Source: Cheilinus undulatus (Eukaryota > Chordata > Actinopteri > Labriformes > Labridae). From it: a stretch of 64,000 nucleotides of DNA. Numbering within the stretch: position 1 is the first letter of the stretch; the number at the start of each line of letters is the position of its first letter. Of this stretch, positions 50,101-62,083 are shown piece after piece. Location: contig NC_054865.1 in the NCBI RefSeq assembly GCF_018320785.1, positions 35,960,398 to 36,024,397 on the forward strand, written 5' to 3'. The position numbers and the translations under genes are program-made. Under the pieces are notes generated by a model, which made no database searches, was not told the origin of the DNA, and saw nothing but the letters and a program-made list of their open reading frames with translations.

Positions 50101-53063
50101 TGCAGGATATGCAGCAGGTAGGAAATGCTTGCTGTCTAATCATCTTTCATGTTATTTTCACTTTAATGTTGACCATTCACTCTCAGTCATCTCTGTGTGC
50201 TGCAGTATCACAGAGCTCTGGATGACATAAGCCTCCCCTCCCTGCACAGCGATGACATTCAGAGCATCATCCACAGGATCAAGTCTGCAGAGATTGCTCA
50301 TCTTCTGCTCAATAAGTGTCCTGAGAGGGTGAGGAGATAGCAGACAGTGGATGACAGCTATGGCATGCAGTAGAGTGCGTGTGTAAATCTGTCTTGTATT
50401 TTGTCTCACACTCAGGACTGCGCTTCTGTAGAAACACAGGAGAGGCCTTTTCCTCACCGTCTGCAGCAACAGGCAAGCATCAAGCAGCAGCTTGTCAATG
50501 TGTATGTGGGTTTTTTACCTCCTTTTGTCCTCTTATGGTAACGGTCTGGATTTGTTTGATGTTAGACTTTCTGAGAGGCTTCCTGTGGCCAGTAAAAGGG
50601 GTGTCTGGTGGTGACAGTGAATTTACGGGCATCCCCATTACGTAACCTATAGGAGTAACTATCTTCTGTGTTAGACCCTATCAGTGCTAAGTGCAGTTTT
50701 AGTGCCCTTACAGACATAACAGGAGATGTTTATAAATCTGTGGTGATGGTTTTAGGCTGCAGGAGCTGGAACTGCACAAGTGTATGTGGGAGGAGAAAGG
50801 AGAGAAGGTGGAGGAGCGCCTGAGGAATAAGGAGCAAAAGGAGCAAAAGCAAAGTCCGAGTCAGACTCTGAACCAGGATGCCAAAAAAGTGGCTGTGGTG
50901 AACTGGTGGAAAGCCTGCAGCCTAGACGGATCAAGGGCCCGGACAAAAGAAACCCAGCCACTTCAGGATCTTTCTGAAACACAAGCCAAGCTCCGGAAGG
51001 CCGAGCAGACAATCACTGATATGAGGGAGCAGGTCCTCCACCTGCAAACCTCATTAACATCCGCCCAGGAGCGTGTCACTGCAAAAAACACAACCAGAGC
51101 TTGCTGTATTGACAAGACAACCAACACTGAGAGAGAGGAATCAGACAGCGCTGTGGTGGAGAAGGTTCGAAAGGATCAGAGAGATGCAGCAGTGGCCACA
51201 GAGACTACAGGTGGAGCAGCCTCAGAGCAGGAGCAGACCAAGCCTTGGGTGAGTGCAGACGGCCTCTTGGCGACTCTCAGGAGGATGGAAGAGATGGTGA
51301 ACAGCGCCCTGGAGACGGCTGAGTTGGTGAGAGAGAGCGAGCAGAGGGTGGGCCAGGTGAGGGTGAGGATGGAGAGCATCACTCAGAGGGTGGAGGAGGC
51401 TCTGGGACGAGCAGCCAACACCGACCTGCAGCTGACTATGATGGAGGCAAGGATCACAGAACTAAGTCCAACACAGGTTTGTATTACAGGAGAGTAACTG
51501 CAGCTGTAGATTTAGTGTACAGGAAGCTGTTCACTTAATTACTTAAAATTATGTGGAGAAAATAATGTTTGAAGATCATTCACTGGGTTTTTCAGGGTCT
51601 TAGCCAATTCAGTCGACAGTCCCGGCTGGATTTAAGGGTTTTCAGTGGAATTAAAGGTTATCTTTCCTGCAAAGGGATCACAGATGTAATTTAGCTTTAT
51701 ATCTAACTCTGGTTCAGCAGTTGTGCTCTTCGTGGCTTCTGTCATATAAACAAGTAAACTGAACTAAACAAACAGTGGAAGCTAAGACTTTATTTTCACT
51801 CAGAATACACAGACGCAATGATAGCACCTGTATAATGTAAAATGGAGTAAAATCATGCATATAAAACCTTAATTAAGCCTTTTAATCAAAGCTTAGGAAT
51901 GTTTCAATCTTTTATTAAAACACAAAACTTCTAAGGTAAATGTTTCTCATTTGAAACTTAAGTACTGCTCTTTTTCAGACTTCTCCTTTGAAGTGTTTGT
52001 AATGACCTGAAGAAATAAATTTCTAGTATTAAGAAATAGATAAGACAAGTATAAAATGCCCAAAAAAGGAAACAATCTGTTCTCCATATTTTAAATATGC
52101 TCTGCACTTTCATGTGCTGCACTTTTATCAAATGACCAGTTTGAGGCAATGCTGACCCCTAGTGGTGATTGCAAAGCAGAAATATCTACTGTAACCATGA
52201 CATAGGAATGCAGTGTGCATCAGTGTGCATCTATTTTGTGCCATGCAACATAATCATCTTGGACATTGGCCCCCCACCATGGGTCCAGGACCCCCTAGGG
52301 GGGGTGCTAAAGATCTTGAAAGGCTTTGCTCACAAAATCTTTGCTCTAAGGTTGTCAAAATTAGATTGCAATATACTAACTAAGATCATGACAAAAATGT
52401 TCTTGAATTGTTTATAAAAATGACTGTTGATATGGTAAACATATGAAGGCCTATTTTTTTAGGATTTGTCTCTGAAACATTCTGAATTGCTGTTGATTTT
52501 TGACATTAATCGGTAACTTTTTTATTTGCGTGGGTCTTAGGGGAGGCCAGCCTTTCTTGGATACAAGTTGAAGGGTCTCCAAGGAAAAAACAGTTGGGAA
52601 CCACTGATAAAAGAGATGTTTTATCTGTGATTGTCATTAGTTGTAAATCAAAAAATATTCCTACATGTTGTGGCAGTGTTACGAAGATGTTTGGACGTGT
52701 AGAGCTTTTAATGAGTCTTTTATGTTCACACACTGAATAATGAACATTAAAACAACATCACATTAAAATAACAGTGGTAGCAAACGGCAGTTAAATAACT
52801 TGGATAACAGTTTTGCTTTACATTAAATTAAAAAAAAAAACAATACGACACACAAAGTTAATTCTCGTCTTCTTCACTTCTCATACTGAAGTCTCGAGGC
52901 CCAGCTCTGCAGGCCGATCCTGGAACAGTGACAGCAAATGTCACAGATGAGTCTCATGTGGAGCCTAAAGATGGAGACCAAACCAAGAGTCCTCCTCCTC
53001 CTCCTCCTCCATCTCCTCCTCTTCTCCCACAAGTCAGCGAGCCTCCACAGCTTCCCATGAATG
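44117..53063 (+). CDS. irag1: IRAG-family protein, probably irag1 (mrvi1); 3' end not found
   Basis: IRAG proteins are ER-anchored partners of IP3 receptors; IRAG1 is a cGMP-kinase substrate. Exons: 44117-44135, 44242-44361, 44448-44628, 45771-45829, 45916-45976, 46073-46231, 46845-46962, 47037-47087, 47717-47794, 47875-47931, 48020-48079, 48394-48449, 50024-50117, 50206-50328, 50416-50501, 50756-51476, 52892-53063. All join in phase, about 738 codons. Residues about 30-100 form an EF-hand-like domain (GEVLASAIVQYLQTM, LLDPDG, MREWIAQC) like that of KASH5. A coiled coil follows to about 340 (LKHAHRKLSEQNSGLLRTV). Near the end of the long exon, LLATLRRMEEMVNSALETAE and VRMESITQRVEEAL align with the IRAG1/LRMP coiled-coil core. 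A Pro-rich stretch is at 53000. The name rests on synteny with ctr9; lrmp or a kash5 relative is the alternative. Confidence 0.75.
44851..45275 (+). mobile_element. Mariner-type MITE in irag1 intron
   Basis: It starts acagtactgtgcagaagttt and matches the reverse complement of 10720-11203 over most of its length (tgcatattaccagg, ggggtgaaaagg, gcttgaccttggctgc). It is non-coding and lies in the intron 44629-45770. The right terminus was not found and may be lost. Confidence 0.7.
45305..45470 (+). repeat. 'tttagtc' dispersed repeat in irag1 intron
   Basis: The segment ttttagtctagttttagtca then cactgatgaagactaaac is characteristic of a frequent fish DNA-transposon-derived repeat. Only a fragment is present, directly after the MITE. 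Confidence 0.5.
46232..46844 (+). other. irag1: irag1 intron, nothing recognised
   Basis: A 613-bp AT-rich intron between two coiled-coil exons; no repeat or RNA could be named. Confidence 0.6.
47119..47634. mobile_element. MITE with agggctgtca termini
   Basis: The left end agggctgtca (47119-47128) and the right end tgacagccct (47625-47634) are perfect inverted repeats. The sub-terminal parts, aattgcgattaattaagg and ttgatcgcaattaact, are also complementary. This is the structure of a common fish hAT-like non-autonomous element. No target duplication is visible at these ends. It fills most of the intron 47088-47716. Confidence 0.7.
48735..49030 (+). repeat. Dispersed repeat, copy 2 (irag1 intron)
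   Basis: It matches the ctr9-intron copy at 33165-33420 block by block, including agctttcttggacccagcca, aaagcaacaaa and gtggatgggcacactgaact. It is the longest of the three copies. It lies in the intron 48450-50023. Confidence 0.6.
49080..49620 (+). repeat. Degenerate purine-rich minisatellite
   Basis: About 25-30 imperfect copies of a word of the type aaaatgggcaaaagtggc, with spacing drifting between about 10 and 24 bp. The reverse strand is accordingly open for long stretches of Phe/Leu/Pro codons with no protein meaning. It lies in the irag1 intron. Confidence 0.8.
51477..52891 (+). other. irag1: irag1 intron, nothing firm
   Basis: AT-rich. A G/C-rich patch at 52268-52306 (accccctagggggggtgct) is followed by sequence resembling scattered fish repeats, including ggttgggaaccactgat-like text near 52590. 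No gene or RNA is supported. Confidence 0.5.
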
Positions 53064-56000
53064 GTATGATGGCTGCTCTGTTACCGTGGTTATGGGATAC
53101 ACGTGAGGCACTGATAAATCAAAGCCACTTCCTTCTCTGATGGTAATCCCTGGGGACGTCTGAAAATAGACGCAGAATATATTTTCATTGCAAACAACTG
53201 CTGGTACAGTAAGGAGGGGGACAGAGTTAGCTCTCAGTGATTCAAGCTATCGATTAAAGCAAATGTGGAGGAGATAAGAGGAGGTCCCATTTAATCTTTT
53301 TATGAAAACAGAGAGGAATAAGTACATTTAGCCACATTTGTATTCAACAAAACTTTTTAAAGTGGGCTCAAAATTTTGTTCCAGTGTTTATAAAGTTTCA
53401 GTGCCTGATTGAGCACATTTCACATTCTGTGTTTAAGCGGTGCTACTTACAAAAACCACATTACAGGCTTTTTTGGTAAATAAAACTTACTGAAACAAAA
53501 GAGGAACACTACAGATCAGAGTCAAAGAAAAAGGCTTTTTCACAAGAACTGAAAGCTTTAGGCAAATTTATTATGAAGAGCAGTAGAGAAGCGGTTAAAC
53601 TTTTTTAGAAATACATGTCTGACTTCTTTTTGAAAGTCAAAGGAGCTGGTCAGCATCACTTTTAATGTCTCTTCTGTAAATAACGAGCTTACAGCTGTCT
53701 AGCTTAGCTCTGCATAAAGACTAGAAACATGAATACGGGCAAGTTGTTTGGTTCAGAACTTTTAAAACCAGCTTAAAGCATTTCTCACTGGCACAGTATA
53801 TCTAGTTTATAGAATCAGCTTATTTTTATTTAATAGAGATGATGCAGTTTGACAGTAACATAACAGAGCATGAAGCTGATATGCTACAAAGTGAGTTCAT
53901 AGCTATTGCTAATTTCCATTTTACTCTGGTCCTCATTTGGGCCTTTGAAAGTTAACAGCCAGCTAGCTGCTGTGTTTTTGTTCATTGTGAGGTAAATTTC
54001 CCAAATGTATCAACTATGGTGAACTAAAGGTCATTGAAAGTATCATAACAGAGAGATTTGTGCCAGAAAACAGTAAATCTAATTCCCAACTATTGTGTCT
54101 CATTGATCGTTTTCTCATTAGTGGATGTGGCTTCAGCCCATTATACCGACATGCCCACACCATCCTAGAACAGATTTTACACCCTCATTTTCATGATTTT
54201 GAAGCTTATTTTATGAACTTAGATATGGTTTTCATTACTCCAATTTGGCCTGGAGGTTCATAACACTGTGGCCTGTCATACAATACAGATTTATCATCAC
54301 TTTACAGGGACTTTAAGGCTGGGTTATGCTACCAGTTCCCACCTCTTTCCAGTCTTTAGTCCTTAGCCCTTTATTGTAAGGGCTAAGGTTGTTTGTATCT
54401 TTCACACCTAAGAGAGGATCACATCTCATTTCTTAACAAGAGAAGGAATTTATATCTCAAAATCCCACATGAAAAACCCTCATTATTTTCTTTTTGATTA
54501 GCAGAGAAAGCCCAAATCTCTATGTCTAACATTATTTCTAATTTTGCTTAAAAATGCTTTGACCAAGGAAAGAGCAGCTAAACTGCCTTAGACCTGATAA
54601 GGCTTGATGGCCAAGTGTTCAGTTTATTAGTGATGTAGAGGGAAGTCTGGAGCATTTGAAGCCATTTTCTGCGAGTAGTCACTGACCTCAGAACGGACAA
54701 ACTGTAGACATCTGTATGTCAGCTTGTTTGTTTGTTTTATTAGCACCTCAGTCTAAAGTTTACATTGTCAGGAGCCGTGCTGGCATAATAAAAACTTTTG
54801 CTTACCAAATGAAGCTAGATTCAAATTTATATAGCTGCAGTAATGAATAATACACATTTTATGGTTGGTATTGCTTTTATGAAACTTGAAATGAGCCCTG
54901 CTAATAATGATAAGTTGTTTTATTTAAAGCAGACATTGTATTTTAAACAAATCTCATGGTGCTTGTTTGATGTTACTTTGGTTCAGGATGTCAGTGGTTT
55001 ATAATAAAGTCTTGTTACTGTTAAAGAAGTCTTTTAATCTGCTCATAGTTAGATGCAAGTTTTTTTTACTGATCTTTCTTTGGTGGTAGATATATAATTT
55101 ACATGATCTGATCTGAATGATCTCTAAGTATTATGAGAATAAAAAACAAAGTGAAAAGGCTGACAGAAGACCAGTAAAGGGCTAATATTTACAACAACAG
55201 ACGAGGTACGAGGGTGTCGAGGAAAAGCATTAGTATGATTGGACTTTAGACAAACCACTGGCATGAGTTTTGTGAAATTTAGTGGACAGGTGGAACACTG
55301 GCCAAGAACGAAAGAACGTGTTTAATTTATGACTCAAACAAACTCATAACGAAGTCTAAGAGAGCTGACTAATGGATTTGCACATTCTGAAAAACGGGAC
55401 TTTTGTCCATGGTGTAGCCTGCACTCTCCCGCTGTCCTCTTAACTACATTTGGTAAAAACAACAAATGTTTACTGTAAGGTGACAGCAAAGGGTGATGCA
55501 AGAGATCACTAAAGTTATCATTGTTCAGTGAATTCGGATAGTATTCAAACCACCTTCACTTTTTTCAATTTTATGTTGCCCTCTAATTCTACAGACAAAC
55601 AATATCATTTTTATTTTGATCAATTTACAGTCAATACCCCATCATGACAAAGTGGAAACAGAATTGTAGATTTTTTTGAAAATGTATTAAAAATTTAAAA
55701 AAACTTTAGTATCACATTGACTTAAGTATTGAGACCCTTTGCAAAAACACTTGAAATTTAGCTCAGGTGTCTCCCATTCTTCTGGATCGTTGCTGAGATA
55801 TTTCTGTACCTTGACTGGAGTCTACCTGTGGCTAAATTAAATTGATTGAACATGATTTTGAAAGACACACACCCCTCTACAGAAGGCCTCACAGCTGACA
55901 ATGCATATTAGAGCAAAAAACTAGCCATGAGGTCAAAGAATACTTTCCAAATGCACTGTTTATTCTCCAGGGATCTACAGTGCCCACAAAAATGGCTTGG

Positions 56001-56686
56001 CTCCTAAAAGCCCAGTAGTGGGGCCTTCCCGAAGTGACTTACTAATATCAGTGTTTACGAATCACTTGTGTTTTTAACAGTTGACTCTTTGGTCGTTTCC
56101 TCTTAGCTCTTGAACTTGTTATAAACAAATTTTTAAACAGACTATCGTTGGGATCCAGGGCCTTAGCCAATGATTTACTTATCATTTCTGGTATGGCTAC
56201 TGAAATTACTGGGCTGACAGTAATGATGAACTCATTCTGTGAATCAGTAAATAAAAAGATAATGATTCATACTTGATTTTTGAATATTTAGATTTTGCAA
56301 TGTGTTTTACTAAATTCCATGGGCACCCACATTCTGCTGGATTAAAGTAAGCCCCCCTTACAGACAGTCCTGCCTAGGAACCTTTAATAGCTCTCCAAAT
56401 TTTCACTATTATCTATCTTATAGTTTTTGGGGTGTACCATTATGAACACTGGTACATACTTTTGTTTTTCTTTCAGGAGTGTCAAGCTGACATGGGCTAA
56501 CAAGACACTAGAAGACAAACAGACACAAGCAACAATGTAAAAACTAATCACTCCACATGTCAAACAGTTACGGTTAAAACACTCCTGTAATTCAAACAAT
56601 GGGTATACAGCTGAAACATTAGTTTAGCGCTAACTTTAACATTCATGAATCAAACATAAAGTGTCCAAAGCTGTTGGATGACCTTA
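53064..56686 (+). other. Long intron or intergenic stretch after last firm irag1 exon
   Basis: About 3.6 kb with no exon that I can defend and no RNA gene. The only recognised element is the Tc1 fragment at 55525-55945. Confidence 0.55.
55525..55945 (+). mobile_element. Tc1-like transposon 5' fragment
   Basis: Segments such as ataccccatcatgacaaagt, ttgcaaaaacacttgaaatt and ccatgaggtcaaag match the well-known 5' non-coding half of a fish Tc1 family, beginning at ggatagtattcaaacc. It stops where the transposase gene would start. No ORF remains. Confidence 0.75.
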
Positions 56687-56959
56687 GGCTACGTTCACAC
56701 TGCAGTTAAAAGTGACCTGAATCTGATTTTTTTGCTCACATGTGACTCGTACCTGATTTTTTTCTGACTGTGTGAACAGCGCAAGTCACATTTAATTTGA
56801 CCTTTTCAAATCAGATTCAGGCCACTTTCGTATGTGGTTCTCAATCAGATACATATCTGATCTTTTGGAAGTTGGCTGCAGTGTGAACAGGCAAACAAAA
56901 AAATCAGATCTGAGAAAAGATCAGAATTGAGCGTTTAGGCCTGCAGTGTGAACGTAGCC
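56687..56959. mobile_element. Harbinger-like MITE with TTA target duplication
   Basis: The termini ggctacgttcacactgcag (56687-56705) and ctgcagtgtgaacgtagcc (56941-56959) are perfect 19-bp inverted repeats. They are flanked by TTA on both sides (56684-56686 and 56960-56962), the 3-bp duplication typical of PIF/Harbinger. The 273-bp inside has complementary sub-terminal words (gaatctgattttttt, aaatcagattcag) and no ORF. The perfect ends suggest a recent insertion. Confidence 0.85.
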
Positions 56960-56962
56960 TTA

Positions 56963-58199
56963 GACACAATCTGATCAAGCTGAAACTGTAGAAACCAGTA
57001 CTGCTAACCGTGATTCTTTCTGTGACTTTAGTTGTCTTTTCTGTTCTGCTTGTGCTGTTTTTTAATTCCTGATACCATCAAGACAGTGCAGTATTCTGCA
57101 TCCATTAATGCTTTTAAAACTACACCAGCTTCTCCCTTATCAACCGTATGCTAATAAAACACAAATATGAGATATTAAATCAACTGCAGGAATGTTCCTG
57201 TAACATTACAAAGGCCTCTTTTTAGGTGTTGTGTTGCTGGTAAAAGCGAGACAGTGAGGTTGTGTGACGAACAAAGATCCACTGGAGGCTAAATGTAAAT
57301 AATTTAGAAAAGTGGTGGGTGTTTAAAGCTCTGTGTTTGGCAGCTATAAACCATTGGCTCTTTGATGAGGGAAAGGTAGAAATACCAAAATCACTTTAGT
57401 TGGAATGTGAAAGAGTTTGAAGCTTAAAGTTTTCAGGACAGAAAGAAAAACAGGAGTAGCTGACAGTTTCTGAGGTGAAAATGAGGCTACATTTGGAAAC
57501 AGGGTTGTAATTCATCACCTTCATTTATGGATAGTTTTCCCCCTTTTTGCTGTGAAATTTAATGAGCCTGGTTGTGAAATTCTGTATCCCTTAAATGATT
57601 AAAGAGTAAGTCCTCAGAAGTGTCACTATCAATTAGCAACACAAAAGCAGTTAATTGTACTTTAACTGCATCATCTCATGATTTAGTTTAGAGGCTCACT
57701 TGCAGCTCTTTAGTTACCTTTCGTACAGTATTGCTTTGGAGTTATGTTCAGGCTTTGGCATGTCTGTCTCATGTCTAGAACAATATTAGAAACACTCTCC
57801 TGAGAGCACCTAAAGCAGACAACACAATAGCCTACACTCAGGCTGAGAGCTGTCAACCAGAGGATCAAGCACCACATGCAAATGGAAATGGTTGCCAGGT
57901 GATTGTTGCCCATGGTTATATAGGTGGAGAGTGGAAGGAGCGAGATACTTCCTGAAACAAGAGTTGGTGTAGTTTTCTACCAATCAGATGAACATCACAC
58001 TGCCAGTTTCAGCCCCAGAGGATAGAAAACTCAATTTAATACTTCCTGTCATGTTTGTTTTTCTGTGTGTATGTGTTTCACACTCATGTACACACTCTTC
58101 TCTTTTTAAGCCATCTCACTTGATTTGCATTGCACATGCTTTCCTGTTAAATGCAAACCATCAGTGTTCACTGTGTGTGCTCTGCTCTGGCTTCAACAG
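56963..58199 (+). other. No gene seen
   Basis: Unassigned DNA between the MITE and the possible small exon. Short frames on both strands have no family motif. Confidence 0.55.
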
Positions 58200-58228
58200 G
58201 TGACACAGGACAAGGCAGCTGCAGCAAG
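58200..58228 (+). CDS. irag1: Possible 29-nt exon of irag1
   Basis: It is bounded by ttcaacag and gtaaga, strong acceptor and donor. It begins in the phase left open by the exon ending at 53063 and joins to read ...PMN-GDTGQGSCSK, ending in phase 0. Very short, and no homology could be judged, so it may be chance. Confidence 0.3.
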
Positions 58229-59081
58229 GTAAGACTCTCTTCTACTTTACTTCTCTATTTATGGTGTTATTTCAGTAGAGTGTGTTTACATATTTTATGT
58301 CTTTTGTGCCTTCTGAACTGGCTTTTTTTTAAGAAACACTTTACTTCTTAAATAAAAACTTAATTATAGAGTGACATAGTTTATGGAGCAGAAGATAAAG
58401 GTTACCATTATTTAAAACACTGTATTTAAAAATAGTATGATTAGCGTTAAAAAGTTCCTTAGAATTTACATGTATCTAATAATATGCTTTTACCCAGTGG
58501 TTTCCGGTCTTTTTAACTAGAATAAATCTATAAATACACAAAAATAATACTCCTCTCACTCATGAATATTGGCAAGTATGTGCAGACATGCAAGGAATCT
58601 GACTCAGGTTTTACATTACTCATTCAGACAGCAGATAAGGTTGTGCAGTCTTTGTCTGCTGGGACCTCTTTGGCAGATCTAAGTGTTTAAAGCCCCCTGC
58701 AACCCCTCACTGTACACACAAACACATAAATGTAAGTTGAAAAACACACTACAGGTAGGATGTGTTAAAGGAAGTAGTGTGGCTCTCATTATCACCCACT
58801 GTCATGCAGGTAAAATTGAGGGTGAGATATGACTCACCATATTTTCTTCATTGTTTCAGTAGTTGTGATGTCTGCTGTAGCTCTATTGTTGGCCCTATAT
58901 TTACCTGGAAGTTTTCTCACCAAGTTTGCCATGCTTTGGAAACTATATTTGACCCCAGGGGCAGGGCGTGGCTAGGGATTATGAGCCCGTCTTGGCTGTT
59001 CAGCCAAGCAGAAAATGTTACGTTGTTTAATGAATATCTACTCATTTTAATTTATTTTTTAACTTTAATTTCCCTATATTA
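58229..59081 (+). other. No gene seen
   Basis: AT-rich DNA; the 106-codon frame at 58762-59082 has no recognised motif or splice support. Confidence 0.55.
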
Positions 59082-59530
59082 ATGAGCAATATTTGCTTTC
59101 TCCTCCATCATCCCAATCTTGCGCTTTATCTCTGCTTTCTTCTCTTCCATCATCCTCTTCTTCTTCTCCTAAACCTCCTCATTTCACCTTTCTTTCTGCT
59201 TTCTTCTTTTCCATTATCTTTATCTTGTTCTCTGCCCCTGTTTACTTATCCTCTATCATCCTCATCTTGAACTCTATCTCTGCTTTCTTCTGCTCCAACA
59301 TACTCATGTTGCTCCATGTCTCTGCTTTCTTCTCCTCTATCATCCTCATCTTGCTCTCTGTCTCTGCTTTCTTCACCTCCATCATCTTCATCTTGCTTAT
59401 TGTCACTGATTTCTTCTCCTCCATCATCTTCATCTTGCTCTCTGTCTCTGCTTTCTTCTCCTCCATCATCCGGATCTTGCTCCCTATCCCTGCTTTCTTC
59501 TCAGTCCTCCACATCTTCTTTCTCCCCATC
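59082..59530. repeat. 42-bp minisatellite open on both strands
   Basis: From about 59240 a 42-bp unit repeats about six times, with looser pyrimidine-rich copies before it. Because 42 is a multiple of three, frames stay open. The minus strand reads a 14-residue repeat, SKMKMMEEKKAETE and variants, over 95 codons. The plus strand is open for 171 codons of Ser/Leu/Ile-rich text. Neither has splice sites or a known domain, so both are treated as non-coding. Confidence 0.8.
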
Positions 59531-60869
59531 TTCTACAAGGACAGGACCCTCTCTAAAACCATGAAGCATATAGGACTGATATTTGCCTCCAGCTTGATTA
59601 TAGCCTAACATACCATAAAAGAGGCTCATGAGGCTCCATGATTTTAGTGTTGCTATCATCTTTAACAACTTGATCACCTAATCCTGTTACAGTAAAGCAT
59701 TAAATGATCCTTTTAAAGCCAATTTTACTCAACAACAGTAAGAAAATCAGGAGGACCTAAACTGAAATTACATTTATTGACTAACTCATTGACTGGCTGG
59801 AAGCCATTAATTAAACCATCGAGTGCTCTCACCTCTTTTTGAAAAGAACTTTGTGAGGAGTTGTTTCTCCTCAGTCTGCCACCTTTTGTTCTTTTCTTTT
59901 TTGGGGCACCTGATTTAAATTGTTTAAGCGGCATTACTCCTTCACTTTACAGCCACTTTTCTCCTCTCCTTACTTTGATGTTATCTGCAACCTCACCACT
60001 AGATGCCACTGAATCCCTCATTCAGCTTCATTAGATGCTACTGTGTTAATGGGTAAATGAAGATATAAATACTGATTTTTTAGTCGCAGCAGTAACCATT
60101 TTCCAGCTGAATAAGTTTTTGTCTTTGATGCTTTTGGCAACTTTTGATCATATTGCTCCACTTTCAAAGAGCAAATATCAAATGAAGGGAGGGTTTTACT
60201 TACAAGAAAGAATTTTAAAATTTTTGACTAGAAATTACTTTGATGAAGAATCAACACGTTTCTTCCCCTAATAACTTTTGGTAAAACTATACTATATTAT
60301 TAGCTAAGAGACCATCACAATGTTCATTAGACTGAATAAGAACATCTGACTTTTTTCAACAGATTGCCCGTTTGATAAAAAGTTTTTGCTCATAAAGTAA
60401 CACTGAAAATTATCCACCGTGTTGTTGTAATTCACTGTGAAAGTCAGCTGTGCTCCCACAAGCAATGTGACTTCTGTTCTTTTTTTGTCCAGAAATACTC
60501 TAGGATAAATACGATGCCTAAAACTTTGATTTCTAGCAGCTTACATTGTAGAAGGTTTAACTGGGATCATTTGACCATACAGACGTTGTCTTGGAGAGCT
60601 CGGAAGTGGATGCAGGGATTCCTCTCTGGCTGCAAAGTAAACACAGATCAGCGCGGACACAGGCTATCTATCTATCAATCTCTAATAAACAAGCCCTCCC
60701 ATACAACAACTCCAGATAGTCACCTACTGTTCCCACACCACGATTAGAGAAACAAAACAAACCATGCTAGAACAAAATAAGAGGCTTCTCTGTCTTGTTT
60801 CAGTTTTTTGTGGGGCAATCACTTGGAGCAGCGGCAGAAATCTCACACACACATACACACACTCCACAG
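59531..60869 (+). other. No gene seen
   Basis: Unassigned DNA with short random frames. A short CA-rich tract at 60843-60862 precedes the candidate exon. Confidence 0.5.
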
Positions 60870-61095
60870 CAGTCTAAAGAGGCATTCAGATCCCTTCTCC
60901 TTAAATGGTCAAAGCTCCCAGGGAGTGAAAGAGAGGCTGCTGCTGCTAGTGCTGAAAAAAGAAAGGGAACAGAGGGGACGGGAGAAGGAAGGAGAAGCCC
61001 CTAGGATAGAGGAGTTTTCTGAGGAAAAGCTTAGGAGTGACAGTTTTGCTGTGGAGAAGTCAGTCTGCGTTGGAGAGATCAGCGAGTTGACTCAG
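60870..61095 (+). CDS. Candidate exon, charged Lys/Glu-rich; possible irag1 continuation
   Basis: An acceptor (actccacag, after a CA tract) and a donor (ctcag|gtaacg) bound 226 nt with one frame open throughout. It reads SLKRHSDPFSLNGQ... then LKKEREQRGREKEGEAPRIE. The charged composition resembles the C-terminal part of IRAG proteins. It needs phase 2 from the previous exon, which the 58200 exon does not give, so the two are not both right as drawn. It could also be the first exon of an alternative transcript, or chance. Confidence 0.3.
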
Positions 61096-62083
61096 GTAAC
61101 GCGTATGATCTCTGTGGGCAGATTCACACAGAGATGTGGGATCTGTAGCGGGTGATTGTTGTAGTTGGACATGTGCAGCGTCAGGTGTTGCAGCTCTATG
61201 TTGACTTCTCTGCTGGCTTTTGCACGAGGTTGTGTTTTTGGACTTTGTGGCACTTGTTGCTCTGATGTGAAACTTCCAGGGTGAGTTTACATAATCAAGT
61301 GGAACTGTCATCTTTTTGCCTTTTTGCTTTATGATCATGCATTTTAGAAACAGGAGCATTTATCTGCCCCCTCACCTGAACTGTTTCTTTTTCCCTCTCA
61401 CACTTCCTCTCTGCTTGTTATCTCTGATTGTAGCACTTCCTCTGCAGCTCTGCTTCACACAACCAAATTTTAAACAAATCTGGCAAGAGAGAGCAGACTT
61501 ATGTAACAGAGGAGGGGAGGGTCGCCTTGTAGTCCCTTGAGAAAAGAGAGAGCTTAGCCTGGCTGCAGTGAGAACTTAATTCTGAGTCTAATGGACAGAA
61601 AAGTTTCTTTAATAAGAGGTGTGTGAACTGCAGTATTGCATCCTTGAGGAGTTGTGTTGTGGGGTGTTTTCAGACTTGTATGTTTTGTCCTGTCCTGTTC
61701 CTGCTCAACAGGAAATAATCTGAGTGATTCAATTACTCTGCAATATTTATCTCAGTCTCGTGCTCTGCAGGGAAACAGTCTGCACTGTTGAGCCTCCTGC
61801 AGGGCAGGTTGGCAGCTTTGTTTTTGCTGAGTCATTTATTAGATGCAATACTTTCTTTAGCACTTGTGTTATGGTCTCTTTTTTCATTTGCTTAAAAACT
61901 AAATTCTGCTACCAAAGGGAATCCTAAGCTTTTTGAGCAGTTTTTTGAAAGTTTGTTTTGTTTTTCTGTTCTAAAGTTGTAAGTTTTAGTAAGCTGGAAA
62001 AACCCGACATGATTATCTGATGACGGAGACAAAAAAATGTTTTCTCTTAATTTTCACCTATCACTTCTGGTAAAGTTGTGAAA
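61096..62083 (+). other. No gene seen
   Basis: No membrane-anchor exon expected for an IRAG C-terminus was found here. Short frames only. Confidence 0.5.

Noticed and set aside
59093-59608. A 171-codon plus-strand frame
   Set aside because: It is a by-product of the 42-bp minisatellite; Ser/Leu/Ile-rich low complexity with no domain and no splice context.
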